In this document: positions 25,486 to 35,797 of the stretch, one piece after another
How positions within the stretch are numbered: the first letter of the stretch is position 1
Layout: the number at the start of each line of letters is the position of its first letter
Assembly (NCBI GenBank): GCA_963920665.1
Contig: OY987272.1
Span: 377,001-441,000, forward strand
Source of the DNA: Straminergon stramineum
Lineage: Eukaryota > Streptophyta > Bryopsida > Hypnales > Calliergonaceae
Length of the DNA: 64,000 nucleotides
Direction of reading: 5' to 3'
Translations under genes and position numbers: made by a program
The notes under the pieces: model-generated
Databases searched by the model: none
What the model was told of the DNA's origin: nothing
What the model saw: only the letters and a program-made list of their open reading frames with translations

Positions 25486-25641
25486 TACAGGTAGAACTTC
25501 TCTTAGTGCATGGTGCTAGGACTATGCACTAAAAGAGGTTTATGCATTTTTTTAAAAGCAATAGCTTTCCATCTTGATTCACGCATAAGCCCACCTACTC
25601 TTTGCAAACTCTCTTATGCACTAAGAGAGGTTCTACTTGTA
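25486..25641. mobile_element. Short TA-flanked MITE, 156 bp
   Basis: The left arm TACAGGTAGAACTTCTCTTA and the minus-strand reading of the right arm TACAAGTAGAACCTCTCTTA match for about 24 bp, continuing into GTGCAT. TA stands at both edges (25486-25487 and 25640-25641), suggesting a Tc1/mariner-type MITE. It ends 20 bp before LTR C begins. Confidence 0.7.
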
Positions 25642-27216
25642 GTGAGTGATCTCCACTCTATTGTGATTGCCAATTTACGTACCCTTGGTAAATCATGAAC
25701 ACAATCAAGTTCTGGATTTTGGCTAAATGAATCCTACTTTTGGAAGTCTAAGCATGGTCCACTGTGCCTTCCAAGCAATGGATATTTTTACTAAGTGCCT
25801 AAGGTGACCCCAAACATGCAAGAATCTCTTAATCTACATCCCATGTCTTGGGCCGATTGAATGGATAGGCCGCTGTATGTTTTGGATGGAACTTATGTCA
25901 AGGAGGAACTAACCTAAGAACCTTCTAGGTCAATTCTTTCCATTTCTAAAAACCTAAAACTCAATCCTATCTGGCCTCTTCTTAGCCAAAGTTATGAGCG
26001 GATGAAGTTTGACCGCTACTCGATTCCTCAAACTTCATCCATTGATTCAGCCTAGTTCCCTAATTCAAAAGGATTCAAAATTTTTAGGGATGGATCAAAA
26101 GACTTGTTCCTACCTAGATCTGGAGTTTGGCGCTAATTGGAGATTCCCACGGATTTCTCATCTGAACCTTGCCTAAACTTCATTTGCTAATTCCTCGTAA
26201 TCTATAATTCGGAATTAACTTTTTTCAGCCTTGGACCCTAATAGATAGTGTCTTCCTAATCTCCTCAATCCATTGTCAAATTCTATGCCTAACTATTCTT
26301 CATCCAAATTAACCCTAACTTCATCCGATGATAACTCCTTGTTTTTGACCCAATTAGGGCATGCCTTGGGGTTTTGGAAAGCTATGGACATCCTCTTCAA
26401 GTTGCTACCCTAAGAAAAAACATGACCCATAGCCCTAAGGGTTTGACCTAGGGGTGGGCCTCAGCTAGAGTTACTAACCACTAATTAGGGACATTGAAAG
26501 AGTTAGGAATGGGTTATCTCATACCTTAGAACTTGAATCATTGATCGTGCCCACTAGAAGCTCTCCCTCTTCCGCCATGAACTCCCATGCCACGATACAA
26601 TGAACCACCATTCTAATCATGAAATAGTTTAATACAAGGGATATTTGTTGTTTTTGTCCTAGTTATTTTCCTCCCTCTTCTTTTCTTTCTACACTATACC
26701 TCTTACGTACTATGGTGGCTCAACTACCCTTGTTTCTACCTATGAGGCTAACTAAGGACATGTTATAACGTCCTACAACGTTGAACTAATTGTTACGTCC
26801 TAAATCTTACACTTAATCTTGTAATAATCACCTACTTTTAATCTAAGGGTTCCAATCTCACTTGGAATTCTACTCCTATCTTCTTTACCCTCAATACCTT
26901 CTTTCAAAGGGTCTCTTCTTCTTGTCATTCCCTGATTCTTTCATGAATTCTACTTCTATCTTGTTTTGTAGGAGACGGAGAGTTGGCTTCCCCGCTCTGG
27001 TGCTTGGATGGTTGGTAGTGGACCTTGGTTGTTGCTTCGTCTTCTTTTGCTTCTTTTCTTCCCCTCTTCCCCCCCTTTTTATAGCCTCTTTTGTTAGCCC
27101 TTGGAGGGTGATTGCAAGAAACACTTGTCCTAATTTTTGTCCTCTTGCCCTCGGACATGTGGTCACAACTTTTGTATCGTAAGTCTGTTTGTCTTGAAAT
27201 TTGGAATGAAGGTATT

Positions 27217-27248
27217 GTGAGCCCCTAATTCGTCGCCCGGGGCTCACT
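27217..27248. repeat. Terminal palindrome of LTR B
   Basis: GTGAGCCCC and GGGGCTCAC are separated by about 12 bases and can form a stem-loop at the very start of the LTR. The same arrangement is present at the start of LTR C (34381-34351, minus) and, decayed, in LTR A (18926-18895). Confidence 0.75.
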
Positions 27249-28480
27249 CTTTTTTCTTTTTCTTTTTCATATTTTGTCATTTTAATTGCTATTTATTATA
27301 CAAAAAAACTAAAAATAGTGTAGAACCAAAATAGGAATGTCACATTCCAATATAGTATTTGGTCTAGTTTGAGTATGCTATAGCTAGAATGGCCCAACCT
27401 CGAGTTGTAAATAGGTTAGAACCCAACTAATCGTGGCAAATGGGTCAATTATGAGTGATGGATATATGAGGCTCAAAACCCCACATTGGACAGACACCTC
27501 TAAGCTAGACTTGGTTGAGGGAACCCTAGTGAGGCATAGGAGTCAGTTCACGAAGATAGTTTCTAGTTTCCCCATTCCACCAATGAAATAGCAGAACCCC
27601 AAATTGTTAGCTTACAGATGTCAAAAATACCAAGGCGGGACCGCGGAGGAATCTAAGGTCTGAGAAGGGTGATTTGGAGTTAAACCCATGCCCGGGAACC
27701 AACATCAAAGTCGGTTTGCCAAAATTCCCCTCGGTGTGGAAGATTCCCCGGCCACCAATAGTTAAACGAGGGGGTGGAAATTGTCCCCCCTAGGCCAATG
27801 TATAGAGTAAGAATATGGGCCTATATATGTGTCGTGGGATCCAATGGGAGGTTCCATGAAAAGTTTCAAAATTTTTTGATAGTCAGAAGATGTCTTTCCG
27901 GACAATCAACTGTCTAAACCTACGATGGGTAATTCCTGGAAATTTTCCAAATGGCGATAAATTCCCACAAAAAATTAGCATCATCATTTATGTTAATAAG
28001 ATTCCCCGACAAGTTTCACGACATTCCGATATTCAGAAGTACCCGAACCTACAACATTCCCCGACAATTAATGGAAATTAAAGTCCATGGTGGGTTTGAT
28101 TGGCGGAGCGGGAGCATACAAAAGTAGAATGGAGCGCAAGATAGGTCTTTTCTTACTCCCCCATATCTACTTAGGAGCCTAGTCTAGTTACTTTTTCTAG
28201 AAAAGTCAACCCCCCAAAGTTGGGATTTTCCCCGATTTTTGGCATTAAGTTGGCACTAGGTTTTGTTGTGATTTTGATTATAGAAAAGGGGGCGGGGGAT
28301 TTCTAAGGACTAAAAATGGCCTTCTGAAGCCTATGGCGCAATCCGTTTGCAATTCGGAGTTAATCTCCAAAAGTTAGCTTAGTAGGCCAACATAGGATGA
28401 AAACCTTGAGTTTTGGATGAAAATCCAAGAAGATAAGGTTAACTTAGATGAATGAGGAGAGGTGGGTGCCCAAGAAAGAG

Positions 28481-28490
28481 TATAAAAGGG
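28481..28490 (+). promoter_or_regulatory. TATA box of LTR B
   Basis: TATAAAAGGG followed by a CT-rich tract ('caccccttctcctctctc') 1265 bp from the LTR start. It is conserved in position and sequence with LTR C, which supports it as the element's promoter. Confidence 0.65.
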
Positions 28491-29496
28491 CACCCCTTCT
28501 CCTCTCTCACCACCCCCTTTTTTTTGTAATTAGGTCCGTTGGGTCCAATTTATGTTGGAATTGTGGCATTGTTAGCCACAAACCTTGCAATGCTGTTTTG
28601 GGGCACTTTTGGCCATTGTTGTTGTTTTTGGAGCTTGCGAGGTCTATTGTGGGTTCCTTGCCTTCTCTTTGATTGAGCGTGGTACTAACCCTTCCAAGCT
28701 TGAGCTTGGAAGTTGTTTACCTTACTTTGTTACTAAAGCTTGTGAGCATTTACTTTGGTGGGTCCCTTCCAGCCACCCTCTTTGTTGTGTCATTGTACTA
28801 ACCCTAGAGCAACCCCCCATATGACTGGCGATGCCGCTTTTGAGGGGCCTTTAGTGCAAGTCATCTATGTTGCTAACCTACATTGCTAGTCCTTTGAGTA
28901 TCAAGGTCTCTTTTCCTTCTTCCTTCTTTTTGTCGTTGTACCTAATGTCGACGTGGTATTCTTTGGTGAGAGACACGAGGGTGTGAGGATAGTGGGGCCA
29001 CTGTACGGCAAAGCTTTGAACCCCCGTAGGATAGGAAAGTCTTAGTGGTGCATTAAAAAGGGAAACAACGGTGAAGCTTTGAACCCCCCTAGGGGTAAAA
29101 CGCCTTAGCGATCCATTAAAACCACCTCACGGAAGAACCGTGAGCCCACGTGATCCCTATCCCTACAAGGTTTAGTTCCCAAAATGCTTTGGGAACAAAC
29201 CAAGGTTTAGGCCCAAAAAAAGTAGAAGTAGAAGTCCAAGTTGAGGGTAGAGAACGATTAGGGGAAAATCACATGAGGACACCATCCCACGGACCTAACT
29301 TACACCCACAAACCATAGACATGGCATACCACAACCCCCACTAGAATTCCTGGAAAATTAGCAACACCAGAGGTCAGTCCAAAGACCAACCCAAGCCAGC
29401 TAAGGACCAACCCTTCCAGTCCACCGGACCCCCAATACCCAAGAGGCTAGGGGCGAATTCTGGTACCATCGTCATTGATGGGGTATAGCACCCAAT

Positions 29497-29717
29497 GTCT
29501 GGGTGAAGGGGCGGGGGTACAGGCGGAGTTCACTGTCTAGGTATCAAAGTGGGAGGGACTCGGCGGGGTTACTGTCTGGGCATCGAGGATGTGGGGGTTC
29601 GAGCGGGGTTCATTGTCTAGGGAAGGGGGTTGTGGGGCTCAGCGGGGTTACTGTTTGGGAGCAGGGTTACTGTCTGAATATCGGGATTGTAGAGCTCAGG
29701 TGGGGTTACTACTTGGT
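29497..29717. repeat. Minisatellite in LTR B, about 38-bp unit, about six copies
   Basis: Repeats start TGTCTGGG or TGTCTAGG and end GCGGGGTTAC; starts are near 29497, 29535, 29573, 29613 and 29651. The open frames running through it are by-products of the repeat. Confidence 0.8.
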
Positions 29718-31210
29718 GAAGAAGGGGTGGCCCAAGCAAGGGTTGGGAAAGCCAAGGACTGTCCAGGGTTGTGGGGAAGAAGGGGATTGTCTAGGAAAGA
29801 AAAGAAGGAGGCCTACAAAACACTAAACCTCACCAAACTAACCATCGGGGCAGGGAAGCCAACCCCCCATCTCCCATAAACCACCTTCAACGCAACGAGC
29901 AACCAGCCAAGAGAATGAGAAGGTGACAAGAGAAAAGGACAATTTGAAGGTTTGGAGTAGAGATAGATAAGGTAGGAGGAGAGAATCCTCAAGGCTCACT
30001 TAAGCCTTTGGATTAGAAGTAGGGAATCACCCGAAGATTAAGTGTGAGATGTAAGTGTAGGACGTAAGAAGTAGAATGTAAGAAGTAACTCAACTTGGCG
30101 GAGGGGATGACGCGTACTTAGGATTGTCTTAGTAGGAAGATCAGGGTTAGTTGGACCACCTTAGAGTGTGGGAGAAAGGAAAAGAAGGGAGGAAGAAAGA
30201 AATAGGAAGAGAAATTGGGAGTTAAATCTTTGTACCAATTTATTTCATGATTAGAACAGTGGTTTGTTGTCTCACAGCACTCGAGTTCATGGTGGAGGAG
30301 GTAGAGCTTCCGGGTGGCATGATCAACGTCTCAAGTTCCGAGGTATGAGTGAGACCTCTCCAAACTTTTCCTAGGGCTTTAACTAGAGTTTAGTAGCTTG
30401 GGCTAAGGCCTACCCCTAAGACAGACCCTCAGGACCATAGGTCAGGTCATTTCCAGGGGCATAAGCTTAGAGAAGAAGGTCGTGGCTTTCCAAAACCCTA
30501 AAGCACGCCCAAATCGGGTGAAAATTGAGAAAGTTATGGCCAAATGAAGTTTAGGATCAAGTTGGATGAAGAATAGCTAAACTCCGGGTTAGACAGTGAA
30601 TTAAACACATTAGAAGGAAGCTCACACCTAGGGTCCAAGGCCGAAGAAAAAAGTCAATCCCGAGTTGTAGGTTAGGAGAAAATAGCGGATGAAGTTTGGG
30701 AAAGGCTTGGATGAAAATTCAGTAGAAATCCCCGATCAGGGTCCAATTCCATATCGGGGTAGGGGCAATCCTTGTGAACCATCCCCCAAAATTTTGGATC
30801 TTTCTGAATTGGGGATCTAGTGTAATTGATGGATGAAGTTTGAGGAACCGAGTAGCGGTCAAACTTCATCCAACCATAACTTTGGCTAGGAAGATCGGAT
30901 AAGGTCGAGTCTTATATTTTTAGAAATGGAACGAGATGAACTAAAGGTTTCCTAGGATAGTTCTACCCTGGTTTGAGTCCCACCCAAATCATCCAATGGG
31001 CCTTCCATTCGGTTAGCCCAAAACATTGGAAGTAGTTTACACAAATCTTGCAATTGGGGGTCACTTAGGCACTTAGTAAAAAGATCCATTGCTTGGAAGG
31101 CACAGTGGACCACGCTTAGACACCCAAAAGTAGGAGTCACTAAGTCATACCCTAGAACCTGGTTGTGTTCGCAAATTACCAACGGTGGGTAATTTGGCGC
31201 TCACAGGTAC

Positions 31211-31810
31211 ACATAAAAGTTTCACACATTCTAAATTTTTTTTTTTAAATTACTTTACTATTTTTAAAGTGCCCCCAATTGGGTGTCTATCTTGGCCATT
31301 TGGGGGGGTTTTGAGCCGAAGTTGTACCCAAAAATGAAAATTGGAAGCCACAAATTAGAGAAGCTCGAGGTGAACTTGCATTCCAATGAGAGACGAAGAT
31401 TTTTTTGCAAAAGAACTTTGCATGAAGTGTCTACATGGGGCCAAAGTAACCATTGTTCACACACATTTTTTGAACAGGAGAAAAAAATTTTAAAGAAATT
31501 TTTGGTGCAATGTGAGAGCAAGCTTGTCTACGAAAATTTCTTTTTTTCTAGGAATTTTTTGAATTTTTTTGAATTACTAAAAATGAAAAGGTCCATAGAC
31601 CCCTTTTCTACTATTTTATGCTCCTAGTAGCTTCTATAGTACTATATAGTATTATATAGTATTGAATCAATGCTTAAGATTTGAAGGCACCCAAAATCGA
31701 CGATTGAGATTCGTAGGTGCACTCTGACGTGCAAAATTGATAGTAGTCCGTCATACTACTAGTCCTACAACCAAAAATTGTGTTCTTAAGCCGAAAATGT
31801 GAAGTGTTTC
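31211..31810. other. Right portion of element E1, no gene
   Basis: This segment continues the E1 element after LTR B. It resembles 43065-43640 (element E2) in order and style. Overlapping frames on both strands (31264-31627) have no recognisable domain. Confidence 0.5.
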
Positions 31811-31829
31811 TTGCAATCACCCTAGACCC

Positions 31830-32260
31830 CCTCCCTTCCTCAAACAGCCCGTTGTTACCTTCAAAACCTTCCCCTCCCTCTCCCTCAACAACCCTTTGTT
31901 CCTTACCCCACCCCCCCCACCCCCCTTCTCCTTGGACAACCCTTGGCTCTCCGAACTCCCCCTTCTCTTTGGACAACCCTTACTCCCCAACCCCCCTTTT
32001 CTCCCTAGACAACCCCTTTACTCCCAAACCCCTCATACTCGACAGTCCCTTTTATTCCCCAATCCCCTTTATCCCACAGCTCTCCCCCCCCCCCCTAACA
32101 TCCTCTTTTACTCCCCAACGCCCCTTTATCTAGTAACTCACCCCTCCCTGACAGCCCCTTACCCAATAGCCTTTTACTCCCTGATTCAACAATTCACCCC
32201 TCCCTTACAGCCCCTTACCTAGAAGCCCTTTATTCTTTCACCTCCCTTCTCTCTCAACAG
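31830..32260. repeat. C-rich minisatellite in LTR C
   Basis: Variants of 'ccctttactccccaa' and 'tggacaacccttgg' recur at roughly 30-40-bp spacing. The place corresponds to the minisatellites of LTRs A and B. The proline-rich frames over it are artefacts of the repeat. Confidence 0.7.
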
Positions 32261-33101
32261 CCCCCAGCCCTCCTTGGACTGACTACTGGGCCCTCTTTTG
32301 TCTACGGGCCGATTCTTCTTGGTGGTGAGATTTTATGCTAAAGGGACAACAAAAAAAAGGAAGTGCATAAGTTCAACTTTTAGTGGGGTGGGTTGCTATG
32401 TACTTGTTCTAATGGTGAACTCTCTTGCTTAGCAAAACTCCTACTCCCTAATTTTGGATGTTAAACTTTGTTTTGTTCCCTACGCGTTTTGGGAACTAAA
32501 CTTTGTATGGAAACAACCACGGGGTTTTAAGGTCCTTCCGTGGAGTAGTTTTAACACACCACTAAGACTTTTGACCCTAAAGGGAGTTCAAAGCTTCACT
32601 ATGGCAACGGGATCCACCACCCCTCACACTCTTGTGTCTCTCCCTAAGGAACACCACGATAGTATTAGGGAACAAAAGAAAAGGACCCTTGACACCCAAG
32701 GATTAGCTACACAAGGTTAACACAATGATGGATTTGAACTAAAGGCCCCCCAAAGTGGCATTGCCAGTCATATGGGGGGGTCCTATAGAGTGAGTACAAT
32801 GGCAAGACAAAGAAGGTCACCAAGGAACCCCTCAAAGAGAAATACAACACAACTTCTAGTAACATGGTAAGGTAAAAAAACTTCAAGCCTCAAGGCTTGG
32901 GAGGGATAGTACTACACAAACTCAAGGTGCAAGGGACCCACAAAGACCTCAAAAGCTTGAAAAATAGCAACAACGGCCAAAAGTGCCTCTAAAACACCGT
33001 TGTAAGGTCTGTGGCTAAAACGCCACAATTCCAATATAAATTGGACCTAACAAACTGAAATACACAAAAAGGAGGGGGGGACAGAGGAGAAGGGATGCTC
33101 C

Positions 33102-33108
33102 TTTATAC
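33102..33108 (-). promoter_or_regulatory. TATA box of LTR C
   Basis: The minus strand reads GAGTATAAAGGAGC about 1.27 kb from the LTR start, the same position and context as in LTR B. Confidence 0.6.
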
Positions 33109-34387
33109 TCTTTCCCAGACACCCACCTCCTCTCACTCATCTAAATTAACCTTATCTTTTCAGATTTTCATCCTCATCCACAAGGTTTTCATCCTATGTT
33201 GCCCCGTTAAGCTAACTTTTGGAAATTAACTCTAAATTGCAAGGGTATTGCACCGTTGACTTCAAAAGGCTATTTTCATTCCAAGAGAACCCCCACACCT
33301 TTTTTTGTCTTCAAAATCTCTACAAAACCTAGTACCAACATAATGCCAAAATTGAGAAAAATCCCAACTTTTGGAGTTTGACTTTTTTGGCAAAAGGTAC
33401 TAGCTTAGGCTCTTAAGTAGGTGGGTTGGAGTAAGAAAAGACCTAGCTTGGGCCCCATTTTCCTTCCATATGTCCCCGCTCCATTGATCAACTTCGTCGT
33501 GGACATTAATTTCCATTAATTATCGGGGAATTTTGTAGGTTCGGGTACTTCTGACTATTAGAACATCTTGAAATTTATTGGGGTAGCTTATTAAAATAAA
33601 AGAAGATATAATAATTTATTGTGGGAAATTTCTTAGCCACTTGGAAAATTTCTAGGAATTTCTAGGAATTTCCCATCGCAAGTTCGAGTAGTTGACCATC
33701 TAAAAAGGCATCTCCTAACTATCATAAAATTCTGAATTTTTTTGTGGAACCTCTCATGGGATCCCACAACACATGTGTAGGCTCACATTTTTACTCTACA
33801 CATTAGCCTAGGGGGGACAAAATCCACCCCCTTGTTTAATTATCAGTGGCCAGAGAATCTTCCAAATTGGAAGGAATCTAGGTGAACCGACTTTGCCATG
33901 GGTTCTCAGGCATGGTTTTAACCCTAATTCATCCTCTTTTGACTAGAGATTACTCCATGGTCACATTTTGGTATTTTTGACACCTACAAGCAAACAATTG
34001 GGGTTCCTCTATTTCATCGATGAAATGGGAAAACTGGAACCTATCTCTGGGAACTGACCTATATGCCTCACTAGGGTTCCCTCAACCAATCTTTGCCTAG
34101 AGATGTCCTTTCTATGTGGTTTTCTAAGCCTAGTATGGCCATCACTCGTAATTTACCAAATTGTCACGATTAGTTGGGTTCTAACCTATTTACAACTTGT
34201 AGTTGGGCCATTCTAGCTATAATATTCTAAATATAGAACAAATACTATATTGGTATGTGGCACACCTATTTTTATTCTACACTCTTTGAGGGGGGGCTTT
34301 TTGTATATAAAATTGCATTTAAAATAACAAAATACAAAAAAAAGAAAAGAGTGAGCCCCTGGTGACAAATTGGGGGCTCACACCTAT

Positions 34388-35566
34388 GTAAATATTTATT
34401 TTCTAAATTTGTGAAAACTAAATTTAAAAACAAATCCTATATGTCTTTTTTTAGAAAAATGTCTTGATTGCTTAAGAAAGCTAGAACATTCACTTTGGTA
34501 GGGCTAGAAATCAATCGATGCCCCCAAGAAAATTGAAGGACATTTTAACCACCTCTTTCTTATCATTTGGTGGATTTTCAAAGCTCTACTATGAAATATT
34601 AATTAGAGGCTAACACTCGAATGAGGTAGCCAAGGTACCCATTTCAAAGGGCAGTATTGGTATAGGGGGGTAAAGGCTAGGGCTTGGCCGCTGGAGCTAT
34701 GGGATGATAAAAACAATGCTTTGCAGTAGTCATCAACCAATGCATTGCCCTAAATTGCTTGACTAATACAAAATTGACAACCATGAAGAGCAAAATATGA
34801 AAAAATGGCCTTGCTCAACAACAAAGGAAGAAGAAATTTTGATAAAATTAAAGCAAAGTTTTGAGAATTGAAAATTGAGGAGAGCAAAAAGGCTACTATA
34901 GAGCTTCAAACACAAGACTTTTTACATCCATTGACCAAATTGAACATGTGAATGCAAACCATGAATACATAGAGAAATCTCATCCACTATGAACGAGCTT
35001 TGCCTTCACCTAAACCTTCACATCAAAGGAAGTTGCAAAATTCAAGAGCACTATATACAGAGTCAAATGAAATGCTTGAAACTTTCATGGATTAGAGCAA
35101 AACATTAAGAAATGGATCATTTCAACAAATGCAAAAGAAGAAATCTCAAAAAATGAAGCAAAATCTTAGACTACCCAAAACTATGAAGACCAAGGAAGAG
35201 ACATTAGATCTTTAATACACAGATTCTTCACATCCATGAACAAAATTGAAATGTGAATCCCGACCATAGTTGAATACACTACAAAATCTCATCCAATGTG
35301 AGAAGCACCCTACATCTAAAACAAGGATACAACATTCATTGGTACTTTCAATTTTAAATTGTCTTTTTAGCAAGTGTCAATTTGAGTTTGGAGGAAATAG
35401 GGTGGTGAGAAATTGATATTGTAGGAAATTATCCAGTAGATTTTGCAATTGACAAGATGCAATTGGTAGCTATTGAAGAAAGAACAATACATTTCCGTGG
35501 AAGGAGGAAATTGAGGGGGGGAGCTCCAAAAATTTCCCGAATACTGCTTTTAGAAGTTGAATACTA
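34388..35566. other. Intergenic DNA, no gene recognised
   Basis: A-rich + strand sequence. A phrase around 34870-34980 ('cacaagactttttacatccattgaccaaattgaa') recurs in changed form near 35210-35260, a loose duplication. No domain or inverted repeat was found. Confidence 0.4.
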
Positions 35567-35797
35567 TTAACCCTTAAACGTCGAAGTGGACGTTTCATGT
35601 TTGATGGATGACAAAGAATCTCTCCATGTAGGACAGAATTACAATAATTCATCCTCGAAATTTTGTGAGAAAAGGGTAGGTCTTCTATAGTAGTATGACT
35701 TCCAATGACTATTTTTTATTTTTTTAAAGTAGATGATGTCACATGGTTCCTGAAGGGAGGATTTCCACTTTCACCCAGTCCATCCTTTATGGGTTAA
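35567..35797 (-). mobile_element. TTAA-flanked MITE with piggyBac-like ends, 231 bp (copy 1)
   Basis: It is bounded by TTAA on both sides, with inner ends CCCTTAAACG (left) and, on the minus strand, CCCATAAAGGATGG (right). It is a reverse-orientation copy of the element at 53539-53768: the two align along their whole length (for example 'gacctacccttttctcacaa' and 'agagattctttgtcatccat'). The TTAA target and CCC terminus are hallmarks of the piggyBac superfamily. It has no coding capacity. Confidence 0.8.

Larger units (their letters stand above)
27216..31205 (+). mobile_element. Solo LTR B (3990 bp), nested in E1
   Basis: It starts TGTGAGCCCCTAATTCGTCG and ends TTGGCGCTCACA. Flanking 5-mers are GGTAT (27211-27215) and GGTAC (31206-31210). 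The uninterrupted paralogue E2 has AAGGTAC at this point (43058-43064), so the original target was GGTAC and the left copy has one C-to-T change. Within it: an end palindrome (GTGAGCCCC, 12-base loop, GGGGCTCAC), a TATA box at 28481, a minisatellite at 29497-29717, and the conserved 'ggtccactgtgccttccaag' block (minus strand, about 31090-31110). It has no gag or pol frame. The open frames within it are not conserved between copies and are probably chance. Confidence 0.85.
27106..31822. mobile_element. Inverted-repeat element E1 (about 722 bp once LTR B is removed)
   Basis: The left end GTGATTGCAAGAAACACTT (about 27108) is repeated inverted at the right end AAGTGTTTCTTGCAATCAC (ending about 31820). 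Between them lie LTR B and its second target copy. A second, uninterrupted member of the family (E2) is at 42950-43649. No coding sequence is seen, and the superfamily is uncertain because no target duplication is clear. Confidence 0.7.
25662..34382 (-). mobile_element. LTR C, containing element E1 and LTR B as nested insertions
   Basis: The right end, read on the minus strand, starts TGTGAGCCCCCAATTTGTCA (34382). The left end on the + strand is TGTGATTGCCAATTTACGTA (25662), matching the far end of LTR B. Flanking 5-mers are TCTAT (25657-25661) and CCTAT (34383-34387), four of five identical. Removing B and one copy of its target leaves about 4.7 kb; removing E1 as well leaves about 4.0 kb, the length of LTR B. 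The conserved 'ggtccactgtgccttccaag' block is at 25754-25773 and the TATA box at 33108-33102. No retroviral-type coding sequence was seen. Confidence 0.75.

Noticed and set aside
29503..29879. Overlapping glycine-rich frames
   Set aside because: They run through the LTR B minisatellite; the other LTR copies do not keep these frames.
31780..32222. Overlapping proline/serine-rich frames
   Set aside because: They run through a C-rich minisatellite of LTR C and are open only because of the repeat.
25662..34382. A single complete LTR retrotransposon with two flanking LTRs
   Set aside because: The outer ends are the two different ends of one LTR, in the orientation of a solo LTR, and no gag-pol sequence lies between. 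Nested solo LTRs explain all junctions.
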